Assembly: GCA_009780915.1 (NCBI GenBank) | Contig: WQZD01000005.1 | Span: 62,001-126,000 of the forward strand | Length of the DNA stretch: 64,000 bases | Reading direction: 5' to 3' | Source: Propionibacteriaceae bacterium | GTDB lineage: Bacteria > Actinomycetota > Actinomycetes > Propionibacteriales > Propionibacteriaceae | Shown here: piece after piece, positions 8,786-17,574 of the stretch | Layout of the letters: each line of letters opens with the position of its first letter | How positions within the stretch are numbered: the first letter of the stretch is position 1 | The notes under the pieces: model-generated | Databases searched by the model: none | The model's input: only the letters and a program-made list of their open reading frames with translations | What the model was told of the DNA's origin: nothing | Translations under genes and position numbers: made by a program

Positions 8786-9691
8786 TCAGTCCTCGACGAC
8801 GACCGGCTGACGGGTCAGCTCGTACAGGGCGATGGATGTCGCCACAGAAGCGTTGAGGGACTCGACGGCGCCGCCGATGGGGATGCGAACCAGGGCGTCG
8901 CAGTGCTCCATGACGAGGCGCGACAGGCCCGACCCCTCCGAGCCGACCACGAGCACGACGGGGGAATCGGGGCGTACTTCGCCGATCAGGGACTCCCCTT
9001 CGCCGGCCAGGCCCAGGATCGTGAATCCCGCGTCCTGGAACTGCTCCAGGGCACGGTTGAGGTTGACCACCTGCGAGACCGGGAGGCGAGCCGCGGCCCC
9101 GGCGGAGGACTTCCACGCGGCCGCCGTCATCTTGGCGCTGCGCCTGGAGGGGATGACCACCCCGGACGCCCCGAACGCGGCCGCCGAGCGGATGATCGCC
9201 CCGAGATTGTGGGGGTCGGTGAGCTGGTCGCACGCGACGACGATCCCGTTGTGGTCCAGCGCGTCCTCGAGGACGTCCGTCACGTCGGCGTACTCGTAAC
9301 TGGGCAGCGCCAGGGCCACCGACTGATGGATCGCGCCGCCCGTGAGGCGGTCGAGCTCGGTCTTGGTCGCCTGGAGCATGGGCACGGAGTGGACAGCGGC
9401 GTACTTCAGGATCTCGCGCAACCTGTCGTCCCGCTCGGCGCCTTCGGCGATGTAGGCGCTCTTCACCGGCAACCCGGCGTGCAGGGCTTCGAGCACGGCA
9501 TTGCGTCCGACGACCCATTCGCCGGTCACCTTGGTGTGTTTCTTTTGGCTGGCCTGCTTGCGGTCCGCGTACTGTTTCGCCTTGTGAGCCTTGTGGTATT
9601 CGCGATCCTCCGCCTTCGGCGTGGGTCCACGACCCGTCAGGCCCCTCCTGATACGTCCGCCCGATCCGGCTGTCTTTCGTCCCTTAGTCAC
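8786..9691 (-). CDS. rlmB: 23S rRNA (guanosine2251-2'-O)-methyltransferase, TrmH/SpoU family
   Basis: 301-residue SPOUT-class SAM methyltransferase acting on the 23S rRNA peptidyl-transferase loop. A basic, Lys/Arg-rich N-terminus (~55 residues) precedes the SpoU substrate-binding domain (WVVGRNAVLEAL), then the knot domain with motif 1 DPHNLGAIIRSAAAFG, motif 2 VVGSEGSGLS and motif 3 IPIGGAVESLNASVA. All three match RlmB. The start is GTG; TAGACT (9698-9703 reversed) ends 6 bases upstream, indicating a leaderless mRNA. It lies just downstream of cysS on the same strand, a common actinobacterial pairing. Confidence 0.93.
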   Translation of the reverse strand: MTKGRKTAGSGGRIRRGLTGRGPTPKAEDREYHKAHKAKQYADRKQASQKKHTKVTGEWVVGRNAVLEALHAGLPVKSAYIAEGAERDDRLREILKYAAVHSVPMLQATKTELDRLTGGAIHQSVALALPSYEYADVTDVLEDALDHNGIVVACDQLTDPHNLGAIIRSAAAFGASGVVIPSRRSAKMTAAAWKSSAGAAARLPVSQVVNLNRALEQFQDAGFTILGLAGEGESLIGEVRPDSPVVLVVGSEGSGLSRLVMEHCDALVRIPIGGAVESLNASVATSIALYELTRQPVVVED

Positions 9692-9771
9692 CCGCCAAGT
9701 CTACCGGCGTCACACCAGCGTGTCGGGGCTGGTCTCGTGCCGTCCCCCTGGCGCGAGCTGGCGCGTCACGG

Positions 9772-11169
9772 TCACATGGTCCAGCGGGGGCCTTCGGGGG
9801 TGTCCTCGATGGTCAGGCCGAGGGAGGTCAGCTGGTCGCGGATGGCGTCGGCGGCCATGTAGTCCTTACGGGTGCGCGCGGCGCTTCGCTGCTCCAAGAG
9901 AGCGCCGACGAGCCCGTCCACGACAGGGGTGAGGTCGGACGTGGCGTGCGAGGCCCACGCGACGTCGTCCGCGCGCAGGCCGAAGATGTCCAGCATCCCT
10001 GACACGTCCGCCAGAGCGCTCTGCACATCGGGGAACTCCCCCGCTTCGAGGGCCCTGTTCCCGTCGCGCACGCGCTCGTGCAGGACCGCCAACGCGGCGG
10101 GAGTGCTGAGGTCGTCGTCCATGGCCGCCACGAACTTGGGGGGCAGGACGGCGGAGGGCGTGTGGGGCGCCAGCGCCGAGGCCCGGCTGACGAACGTGTC
10201 GACACGGGACAGAGCCGCCGCCGCCTCGTCGAGAGCCGCGTCGGAGTACTCGATCGTGGAACGATAATGAGGCGCGATCAGGTAGAGCCGCACGGCCCGT
10301 GCCGGCCACCTCTTGACGACCTCGGTGACAGCCAACCCGTTGCCGAGCGACTTGCTCATCTTCTCGCCGGACGCGGTGACCCAGGCGTTGTGCATCCAGT
10401 ACTGGGCGAACGGCCGTCCCGCGGCCTGGGACTGAGCCATCTCGTTCTCATGGTGGGGGAACTTCAGGTCGATCCCACCCCCGTGGATGTCGAAGGCGTC
10501 GCCGAGGTACTTCCCCGCCATCGCCGAGCATTCGAGGTGCCACCCGGGACGACCCCGTCCCCAGGGCGAGGGCCAGGACGCCGTCAACGGCTCGCCCTGC
10601 TTGTAGCCCTTCCACAAGGCGAAATCCCGTGGATCGCGCTTGCCGCGCGGATCGGCGTCCTGGGCTGGCTCCATCTCGGCGAGCTTCTGGCCGGACAACT
10701 GCCCGTAGGTGGGCCAGGAGCGCACGTCGAAGTACACGTCCCCCGATCCGTCCTCGGCGACATACGCGTGCCCACGGTCGATGAGTTGCTGGACCAGTTC
10801 CAGCATCTCCGGGATGTGACCCGTGGCGCGTGGCTCATAGGTGGGCGCCTGCAGCCCGAGCGCCGCGTACGCGTTGTGCAGTTCGCGCTCGAAGGTGTAC
10901 GCGTGGGCGTACCACGGCACACCGGCCTCGGCCGACTTGGCCAGAATCTTGTCGTCGATGTCAGTGACGTTCGTGATGAGGGTCACCTGGTAGCCAGTCG
11001 CCGTCAACCACCGACGAAGGACGTCGAACACAGCTTCTTTCCTGATGTGCCCGAGGTGCGGCGCCGATTGGACGGTCAATCCGCAGCAGTAGATCGAGAC
11101 CTGACCATCCACCAGTGGTACGAAGGGCACTTTCGCGCCCCGGCCCGTGTCATAAATCGTCAGTGTCAT
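9772..11169 (-). CDS. cysS: Cysteine--tRNA ligase
   Basis: Charges tRNA-Cys in the cytoplasm. The 465-residue class I synthetase has the zinc ligand and HIGH-type region ([17 protein letters not shown]), [10 protein letters not shown] with a second zinc Cys, [14 protein letters not shown] with His and Glu ligands, and KMSKS in [10 protein letters not shown]. Full length and the C-terminal helical domain fit CysS rather than the mycothiol ligase MshC, whose 5' motif differs. ATG 11169 is preferred: TAGGAT (11176-11181 reversed) lies 6 bases upstream, so the message is probably leaderless; GTG 11175 is an alternative. Confidence 0.95.
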   Translation of the reverse strand: MTLTIYDTGRGAKVPFVPLVDGQVSIYCCGLTVQSAPHLGHIRKEAVFDVLRRWLTATGYQVTLITNVTDIDDKILAKSAEAGVPWYAHAYTFERELHNAYAALGLQAPTYEPRATGHIPEMLELVQQLIDRGHAYVAEDGSGDVYFDVRSWPTYGQLSGQKLAEMEPAQDADPRGKRDPRDFALWKGYKQGEPLTASWPSPWGRGRPGWHLECSAMAGKYLGDAFDIHGGGIDLKFPHHENEMAQSQAAGRPFAQYWMHNAWVTASGEKMSKSLGNGLAVTEVVKRWPARAVRLYLIAPHYRSTIEYSDAALDEAAAALSRVDTFVSRASALAPHTPSAVLPPKFVAAMDDDLSTPAALAVLHERVRDGNRALEAGEFPDVQSALADVSGMLDIFGLRADDVAWASHATSDLTPVVDGLVGALLEQRSAARTRKDYMAADAIRDQLTSLGLTIEDTPEGPRWTM

Positions 11170-11246
11170 GCGCACATCCTACCTGCTGAGCAGCCCAGGA
11201 GAGGGCGGAGGCTGATTGTCAGACCCTGCCGGTAAACTGTGAATCG

Positions 11247-12932
11247 ATGTCCACACAAATCGCCCTTTCCCCTGAACCCGAAGGTGACGACCTTACGAGT
11301 GAAGTCCCGCGTCGCGACATAGGGAGCAAAGCCCGGGGCGCCGTGTTCACGAAACCGGCGGTGGTCGACTTCATGCTCGATCTGGCGGGATACACCACAG
11401 ATAGAGACCTTGTCGCATCACGTCTTCTCGAGCCAGCATGCGGAGCTGGGAGTTTCCTCATGGCCGCCGCACGACGATTGCTGGAATCCTGGCGTCGGAC
11501 AGGTACGGCTGACACGGTTCTCGATGGGGCCATCCGAGCCGTCGAGGTGGACGCCTCCACGCTTGCCCACACCCGCCAGGCCCTTATCGCTCTGCTCACA
11601 GAAGAAGGGCTATCCGAACTATCTGCCGCACGAATCGCAAAGTCATGGCTGATCCGAGGGGACTTCCTCTCCATCGATCTTGATGGCCCCTTTGACATTG
11701 TCATCGGAAATCCTCCTTATGTTCGGCAGGAACTCCTGCCCCCACACCTGCTCGCCCAGTACAGACGTGACTATTCGACGATGATCGGTCGTGCAGATAT
11801 TTATGTCGCTTTCTTCCAGAAAGGACTCACTGCGCTCGGACAAAACGGCCAGCTGTGCTTCATCTGCGCAGACGCGTGGACCCGCAACGATTACGGGCGA
11901 CATCTGCGTCGCCTGGTGACACGACACTTTGCCCTTCGCGCCTATGTGGACATGTACGGTTCGGACTCGTTCGAGGACAGCGTGGGGGCCTACCCATCGA
12001 TCACACTGATCGCACGGGGGAAGCCGGGAGTGGTCCGCACTGGAGTGGCGTCCTCCACTGATGAGACGACTCTGGCCCACCTCAGGTCCGTCCTGTCGAC
12101 CGACACGTCCACCGCATCTCACCGCCCCAGTCCCCCGGTAGGGGATGGGCCTTGGCTCCTACGGGGGCATTCGGCTCACAGCGCGATCCGTGACTTGGAG
12201 GACTGCTGCCCGACACTCGAAGACGAGGGATGCAAGGTGGGCATCGGAGTCGCCACGGGAGCGGACAAGATCTTCATCGCGCCCTTGTCGGATCTGCCAG
12301 TCGAAGAGGATCGGAAGCTTCCTCTCGCGGTCAACCGAGACATCACACAGGGTTGCTTCGAGTGGCATGGGCTCGGCGTCGTCAACCCATGGACTGCGGC
12401 GGGTGACCTCGTCGACTTGGGTGAGTATCCCCTGCTAGCCGCCTATCTCGAACCCCACCGCACCCGTTTGTCGAGACGCCACACAGCGAGAACCAACCCC
12501 GAGAAACGCTGGCACAAGACAATCGACAAAATATCCGTCGATCTGACCTGGACGCCGAAGCTGTTCATCCCGGACATCCGCCCCGACGGGGACAGTATCG
12601 CGTACGACCCTGGAGGCGCCTACCCGCACCACAACTTGTACCACATCACATCTGACTCCTGGGACTTGAGAGCTCTCCAAACCCTTCTTCGCTCGGGTTT
12701 GGCACGATTGTTCGTGGAGGCGTATTCAGTCAGGATCGGGGGAGGCTATCTCCGCTTCCAGGCCCAGTACTTGCGCCGCATCCGGATCCCTGCCTGGAGA
12801 AGCCTCAGCGCCGATCAACGGACAACATTGGCAGAAGCAGGAACCGCCGGCGCCAAGGTGTCCCCCAGGATGATCGAAGAGATGTGCAACCTGAGCCAGG
12901 GAACCCTCGACATCATCAAGGAGTGGTCATGA
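11247..12932 (+). CDS. Type II adenine-N6 DNA methyltransferase, XhoI/PaeR7I-like
   Basis: Modification half of a restriction-modification pair; 561 aa. It shows the SAM motif LLEPACGAGSFLMAAAR (~residues 60-76) and catalytic DIVIGNPPYVRQELL, so it methylates adenine at N6. A TaqI/Eco57I-like target-recognition C-terminus follows. Its partner is a PaeR7I-type nuclease, so the target is probably CTCGAG; that site occurs in this gene (11427-11432) and elsewhere in the window, so host protection is needed. Third codon positions carry more A/T than flanking genes, suggesting acquisition. TAAACT (11233-11238) ends 8 bases before the ATG. Confidence 0.88.
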   Translation: MSTQIALSPEPEGDDLTSEVPRRDIGSKARGAVFTKPAVVDFMLDLAGYTTDRDLVASRLLEPACGAGSFLMAAARRLLESWRRTGTADTVLDGAIRAVEVDASTLAHTRQALIALLTEEGLSELSAARIAKSWLIRGDFLSIDLDGPFDIVIGNPPYVRQELLPPHLLAQYRRDYSTMIGRADIYVAFFQKGLTALGQNGQLCFICADAWTRNDYGRHLRRLVTRHFALRAYVDMYGSDSFEDSVGAYPSITLIARGKPGVVRTGVASSTDETTLAHLRSVLSTDTSTASHRPSPPVGDGPWLLRGHSAHSAIRDLEDCCPTLEDEGCKVGIGVATGADKIFIAPLSDLPVEEDRKLPLAVNRDITQGCFEWHGLGVVNPWTAAGDLVDLGEYPLLAAYLEPHRTRLSRRHTARTNPEKRWHKTIDKISVDLTWTPKLFIPDIRPDGDSIAYDPGGAYPHHNLYHITSDSWDLRALQTLLRSGLARLFVEAYSVRIGGGYLRFQAQYLRRIRIPAWRSLSADQRTTLAEAGTAGAKVSPRMIEEMCNLSQGTLDIIKEWS

Positions 12933-13681
12933 GCCTCGCCCTCGAACCCTTCGAGACCGGAGCCCCTGCAGCTGTGCGTCACTTTTGGGAGAGCCGTGCG
13001 ATCGCCACCTCCCGGCAACAGGCATCCGGACATGCTGACCATGGCGAACGAGCCGGTGTCACAGCAGGGAAGAACATGGATGGCTTCATTGACATGTTCG
13101 CCGCGCTGGCTCGCGCCAACGGCATGACACATGCACAGGTGTACACGCAACGCGCTGCCGTGACACTGCCCGGCTACTATCGCGCCACGAAGAACTGGGA
13201 CCTGCTCATGTTCAATGGACGACGACTACTCGCCGCCATTGAGCTGAAGAGCCAAGTCGGACCATCCTTCGGCAACAATTTCAACAATCGCGCCGAGGAG
13301 GCGATCGGCACTGCGCACGACTTCTGGACCGCATTCCGCGAGGGTGCTTACGGCGTCGACCAACCTCGCCCTTTCGTGGGATGGGTGATGTTGGTCGAGG
13401 ACACATGGGCCTCACGGGAGCCAGTGCAGCGTGTGGACGCTCCTCACTTCGACGTCCGTCCCGAGTTTCGTGGCACATCGTATCTAGAGCGCTATGAGAT
13501 CTTGTGTCGCAGGCTCATGATGGAGAATCTCTACACCTGCGCGGCTGTGATCACGTCGTCACGCGACGCGGGAGCTGATGGGGGCTACAGTCACGTCAGC
13601 CAAGCAACCAGCCTGCGCACATTCGCCACGACATTCGCGAGCTACGCCGCCGCAGAAGCCACTCGACCGACAGAAGAGTGA
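12929..13681 (+). CDS. Type II restriction endonuclease, PaeR7I/XhoI family
   Basis: Cuts unmodified DNA, probably at CTCGAG as PaeR7I and XhoI do (specificity inferred from family resemblance). The 250-residue protein contains NMDGFIDMFAALARANG, LPGYYRATKNWDLLMFNGR and AIELKSQVGPSFGNNFNNR. The D...ELK pattern (WDLL with IELKSQ) is the PD-(D/E)XK nuclease core. The start overlaps the methyltransferase stop (ATGA), so nuclease is made only with methylase translation. It ends 11 bases from the convergent DUF4032 gene. Composition is less GC-biased than neighbours. Confidence 0.88.
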   Translation: MSLALEPFETGAPAAVRHFWESRAIATSRQQASGHADHGERAGVTAGKNMDGFIDMFAALARANGMTHAQVYTQRAAVTLPGYYRATKNWDLLMFNGRRLLAAIELKSQVGPSFGNNFNNRAEEAIGTAHDFWTAFREGAYGVDQPRPFVGWVMLVEDTWASREPVQRVDAPHFDVRPEFRGTSYLERYEILCRRLMMENLYTCAAVITSSRDAGADGGYSHVSQATSLRTFATTFASYAAAEATRPTEE

Positions 13682-13692
13682 CGACAACCACC

Positions 13693-15072
13693 TCAGTCGC
13701 TCACGGCCTTGGCCCTCAGGGCGGCGATGTCGAGGTAGGTGGAGACTAAGGGGACTTCGTCGATGTCGTCTTCCCAGGGGTCGTGGGGTGGCGCCTCGCC
13801 CTCGTCCATGAAGCCCTGGGAGGGGTCGTACGGGTTGACCAACCGCTGTCCTTCGCTCGCGGGCAACAATCCGTCTTGGCTCATGAACTCGTCGGGCAGT
13901 CTCTGGAGGACGTCATGGACGTACCCCGTGACCGCCTCGACCAGGGGCACATCGCGGTGCTCGCGCTGGGACATGTACCACCGATAGTCGAGCAACTCGT
14001 GGAAGACCTGGGCGGGCTCGCGCTTGTCGCGCAACTCCTCGGGGACCTTCTGCATGACCGGCTCGAAGACTTGTGTCAGCCACTCGTGGGCGACGACCGA
14101 CTCGTCGCAGTGGCCCCGGCCCGCGCGGAACCGGAAGGCGTCCAGGGCGTTGAGCAGCCGCCGTGCCTGGTTCTCCTCGGTGTCGAGCCCGGTCAGTTTC
14201 ATCAGGCGGCGCTGGTGGTGGCCGGCGTCGACCACTTTGGGCTGGATCCTGATCACGGATCCGCCCTCGTCCGTCTCGATGTCCATCTCGGCCACGTCGA
14301 ACCCGAGGGCGTTGAGCCTTCTCACACGTCCTTCGATGCGCTCCATCTCGGATCCGGAGAACTCCTCCACACCCGTCAGCTCCTGCCACAGCTCCTGGTA
14401 GCGGAAGATGATGTTCTCGACCAGTTGTATCGGGTCGAAGGGCTCGAGCAGCATCCCGCCGGCTTGGAGGTCGAGGAAGTCCCCGTACAGGTTCGTACGT
14501 GCCACGTCCAGGTCCTGCTCGCGCTGACCGTCGCTGAGCCGGGCATGGACCTCGCCAGTCTCGGCGTCGACCAGGTAGGCGGCGAACTCCCCGGCGTCGC
14601 GTCGGAAAAGGATGTTCGACAGGGAGACGTCCCCCCACTTGAAGCCCCCCACGTGCAGACGGGCGATCAAGACCACCATCGCGTCGAGGAGGCGCGACAC
14701 CGTCCCCTGCTTGACCCCGGGCGAGAACAGGGATCGGTACGGGAGGGAGAATTCGAGGTGCCGGGTGAGGAGGATGGGGTCCAGCCGCTCCCCTGACGCG
14801 TCCTTGCGGTCGGTGATGATGCCCACCGGCTCGACTGCGGGGATGTTCAGGCGGTTCAGGTCCTGTAGGAGGCGGTACTCGTGATGGGCCAGGTGCTCGA
14901 CGACCTCCTTGGCCGCGTACACACTGTCCCCCACCTGGATGAACCGGACCACATGACGCGACAAACCACGAGGCAGTGCCACGAGCAGATCGACCGGCCA
15001 CTCAGCCAAGGGCGTGTCCCACGGCAGCGGCAGCAAGCGCGAGTCCGGGGTGGCTGAGATGAATTTCGGCAC
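13693..15072 (-). CDS. DUF4032 / lipopolysaccharide-kinase-like protein
   Basis: 459 aa, cytoplasmic. The N-terminal half resembles aminoglycoside/LPS kinases of the protein-kinase fold: AAKEVV supplies the ATP-binding lysine, WGDVSLSNILF is the catalytic-loop equivalent, and LVDAET replaces DFG. The C-terminal half is the DUF4032 region (HEWLTQVFEPVMQKVP, YRWYMSQREHRD). The family is widespread in actinobacteria and its phosphoacceptor is not known to me. GTG 15072 is chosen, with GGAAG about 9 bases upstream. Its upstream region is the repeat cluster at 15119-15560. Confidence 0.8.
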   Translation of the reverse strand: MPKFISATPDSRLLPLPWDTPLAEWPVDLLVALPRGLSRHVVRFIQVGDSVYAAKEVVEHLAHHEYRLLQDLNRLNIPAVEPVGIITDRKDASGERLDPILLTRHLEFSLPYRSLFSPGVKQGTVSRLLDAMVVLIARLHVGGFKWGDVSLSNILFRRDAGEFAAYLVDAETGEVHARLSDGQREQDLDVARTNLYGDFLDLQAGGMLLEPFDPIQLVENIIFRYQELWQELTGVEEFSGSEMERIEGRVRRLNALGFDVAEMDIETDEGGSVIRIQPKVVDAGHHQRRLMKLTGLDTEENQARRLLNALDAFRFRAGRGHCDESVVAHEWLTQVFEPVMQKVPEELRDKREPAQVFHELLDYRWYMSQREHRDVPLVEAVTGYVHDVLQRLPDEFMSQDGLLPASEGQRLVNPYDPSQGFMDEGEAPPHDPWEDDIDEVPLVSTYLDIAALRAKAVSD

Positions 15073-15118
15073 GGACCCATTCTTCCATGGATACCCAAAT
15101 ATCCGGGGGCGTCGGTGC

Positions 15119-15560
15119 GGGCTCCCCTTGCCGAGGGGGCACGAGGGCGACTCGGGCCCGCCGGGGCCGAAGGGCGAGTGGGCTCCCCTTGCCGGGGGGG
15201 CACGAACTGTTCGTTTCACCCTGAAAAAGAACAGTTCGCGCCCCCCCGATTTCTGCGGGGGCACGAACTGTTCGTTTGACCCCGAAAAAGCACGATTCGC
15301 GCCCCCACGAGAAACCACCGATCGCACCCAACAAGAAACCACAATTCGCGCCCGCCGAAAACCACGATTCGCGCCTCCCGAATTCCGCGGGGGCACGAAC
15401 CGTGCATTTCACCCTGAAAAAGAACAGTTCGCGCCCCCCCGATTTCTGCGGGGGCACGAACTGTTCGTTTGACCCCGAAAAAGCACGATTCGCGCCCCCA
15501 CGAGAAACCACGGTCCGCGCCCGCCGAGAAACCACGGATCGCGCCCCCCCGAGAAAGGAG
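15119..15560. repeat. Cluster of GGGGGCACGAAC hairpin repeats with a 105-bp duplication
   Basis: This fills most of the 526-base gap 15073-15598; I see no gene in it. Four full hairpins lie at 15194-15247, 15257-15306, 15389-15440 and 15450-15499. Each starts GGGGGCACGAAC and ends TTCGCGCCCCC with about 16-25 bases between. The best unit pairs GGGGGGGCACGAACTGTTC with its complement over 19 positions with one A-C mismatch. Degenerate right halves (AAACCACnnTTCGCGCCC) repeat every ~25 bases in 15307-15385 and 15500-15560. Bases 15214-15318 recur exactly at 15407-15511. A separate 14-base repeat GGGCTCCCCTTGCC is at 15119 and 15180. Confidence 0.9.
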
Positions 15561-15598
15561 TATCGGGCACACGGGCACATCACCCCGCCCCGCGCGGG

Positions 15599-16615
15599 TC
15601 ACGCCCTCACGGGCGCCGTGGATCCTCGGTCGATCAGGTGGACGGGCAGCACGAGGGATGTCTTACGTGGGGGGCGGCCGGCGAGTTCGTCGAGGAGGAT
15701 GCGTGCGCCCTCCACCCCTTGGTCGAAGGGGCGCTGGGCCAACGTGGTCAGCCCGAAGGGGTCGGCCATGACATGGTTGTCGATGCCGATGACGGAGATG
15801 TCGTCGGGGACGCTCAGTCCGTGGTGGTTCAGCGACAGCATGGCCCCGAACGCCATTTCGTCCGACGCGGCGAAGATGGCGGTGGGAAGCGGTGACCCAG
15901 ACTCCACAAGGTCGTCGACGACGTCGCGGCTGGCCGACATGGAGAACCGGCCCTCCAGCACCCGCCCCGGATCCGGGGGGATCCCCGCGTCGCGAAGCGC
16001 CTGCTCGTACCCCGTCAACCGCCCCTGGGGGACGCGCGAACTGAGCCCCTGCTGCTCCTCCGCGCCGCCGGTGAGGTGCAGGATGTCGCGGTGCCCCAGG
16101 TCGATCAGGTGCTGGGTCGCCTGGTATCCGGCCGCTACCTCGTCGATGCCGACGAAGCGCAGACCCCGCACGGGAGTGCCGACCACGATGACGGGAAGTC
16201 CCAGTTGCCGCAGTTCCTCGCGCTCCTCGTGGGAGAAGTCCACGCACAGCGCGAGGACGGCGTCACCCCGATGCCGCAACAGCGAGCGCTTGAACGCCCG
16301 TTCCCGCTCCACGCCGACGCCCCCCAAGTTGACCAGGGCCATGTCGTAGTCGGCCTGGCGCAGGACGGTGTCGACTCCTTCGATCACTTGGGAGTAGAAC
16401 CAGAGTCCGACAGCGGGGACGACCACGGATATGGCCATGGCACGCCCGGTGACCAGGCCCGACGCGGCGGCGGAACGCACGTACCCGAGACGATCGGCGG
16501 CCGCTCGCACAACTTGTTTCGTCTGTTGCGAGACCAATGGCAGGTCGCGCAAGGCCCGTGAGACCGTCGACGCGGACATGCCGACCTCGCGCGCCACGTC
16601 TTCGATGCCAACCAT
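15599..16615 (-). CDS. LacI family transcriptional regulator (carbohydrate locus)
   Basis: 338-residue repressor. The helix-turn-helix is at residues 4-24 (IEDVAREVGMSASTVSRAL), followed by the hinge helix (RSAAASGLVTGR) and a periplasmic-binding-protein-like effector domain (AIFAASDEMAFGAM, ISVIGIDNH). It is the last gene of a run with two permeases and a binding protein and very probably senses the imported sugar or a derivative. Two LacI-type operator copies are found at 20187-20213 in the divergent promoter. A GGAGG ribosome site precedes the ATG. The permease-to-regulator gap is 26 bases. Confidence 0.9.
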   Translation of the reverse strand: MVGIEDVAREVGMSASTVSRALRDLPLVSQQTKQVVRAAADRLGYVRSAAASGLVTGRAMAISVVVPAVGLWFYSQVIEGVDTVLRQADYDMALVNLGGVGVERERAFKRSLLRHRGDAVLALCVDFSHEEREELRQLGLPVIVVGTPVRGLRFVGIDEVAAGYQATQHLIDLGHRDILHLTGGAEEQQGLSSRVPQGRLTGYEQALRDAGIPPDPGRVLEGRFSMSASRDVVDDLVESGSPLPTAIFAASDEMAFGAMLSLNHHGLSVPDDISVIGIDNHVMADPFGLTTLAQRPFDQGVEGARILLDELAGRPPRKTSLVLPVHLIDRGSTAPVRA

Positions 16616-16641
16616 GACTCCTCCCTTCCTCCTGGAGCGCT

Positions 16642-17574
16642 TTATCCCTTCGTCGCCCCCGCGAGCAGCCCGCGAACAAAGAAGCGTTGCAGCGCGAAGA
16701 ACACGATGAGCGGTACGATGATAGCCAAGAACGTGCCCGCTGTGAGAAGGTACCACTGCTGTCCGTACTTGCCCGACAGGTCGGCGAGGATCTTCGTGAT
16801 CGGCGCGTTGCTGCCCGAGGTGAAGATGGTGGCGATGAGCAGGTCGTTCCACACCCACAGGAACTGGAAGATGGCGTAACTCGCGATCGTGGGCATGGCC
16901 AGGGGGAGGGCCAATCGCAAGAAGATCTGGCCGTGCCCGGCGCCATCGATCTGGGCGGCCTCCATCACCTCACCGGGGATCGTTGCCAGCGCGTTGTGCA
17001 GCATGAACGTCGCCAGGGGCAGGGCCGACATGGTGTGGGTGATCCACACCTGGGCGAACCCCGAGCCCAGCGAGTTGGCGGCAAAACCGGGGAAGATCTG
17101 GGCCCCGAAAGCCGTGACCCCGCCGGTGTACATCTTGAGCAGGGGCACGAGCAGCATCTGGAGGGGCACGATCTGCAGGGCGAAGATCGCCACGAAGACC
17201 ACATGGCGGCCACGGAAGTCGATCCACGCCAGGGCGTACGCCACGAGCAGGGCGAGCACGATGGGGAAGACGGCCGCAGGAATGGTGATCGTCAGGGAGT
17301 TCCACAGCGTCTGCGTGATCGTGATCCCCGAGGAGACGAAGTCCAGCGTCTGGGAGTAGTTGCTCAGCGTGACTTGGGGGTCGCTGAAGAAGGTCCACCA
17401 CCCCGTGGTCGTGATCGACGTGGCGGGACGGAAGGACGAGACGAACAGCCCGAAGGTCGGGAGGGTCCAGACGGCGGCGATGATGATCGCGCCGATCGTC
17501 GCCCAGGGGCTTGACAAGGTACGATGGGTCTTCTTCACCATGCGGGTGGACGCGGAGATGGCGGTGACGGTCAT
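16642..17574 (-). CDS. Carbohydrate ABC transporter permease, MalG type
   Basis: 310-residue inner-membrane subunit with six hydrophobic segments. The EAA loop that docks the ATPase reads EAAQIDGAGHGQIFLRLALP (about residues 211-230), typical of the sugar CUT1 family. The start overlaps the stop of the partner permease by four bases (ATGA). No ATPase gene is in this operon; the MsmK-type protein encoded at 23401-24492 is the likely energiser. Confidence 0.92.
   Translation of the reverse strand: MTVTAISASTRMVKKTHRTLSSPWATIGAIIIAAVWTLPTFGLFVSSFRPATSITTTGWWTFFSDPQVTLSNYSQTLDFVSSGITITQTLWNSLTITIPAAVFPIVLALLVAYALAWIDFRGRHVVFVAIFALQIVPLQMLLVPLLKMYTGGVTAFGAQIFPGFAANSLGSGFAQVWITHTMSALPLATFMLHNALATIPGEVMEAAQIDGAGHGQIFLRLALPLAMPTIASYAIFQFLWVWNDLLIATIFTSGSNAPITKILADLSGKYGQQWYLLTAGTFLAIIVPLIVFFALQRFFVRGLLAGATKG

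Noticed and set aside
9772-11169. Mycothiol ligase MshC instead of CysS
   Set aside because: Full length, the [17 protein letters not shown] start and [10 protein letters not shown] fit CysS.
15194-15560. CRISPR array
   Set aside because: Spacing is regular at some loci, but the units are hairpins with shared, similar middles of 16-25 bases, not unique spacers, and no cas genes are present.
15119-15560. Insertion-sequence remnant
   Set aside because: No transposase fragment in any frame and no flanking target duplication that I can see; a non-coding repeat family fits better.
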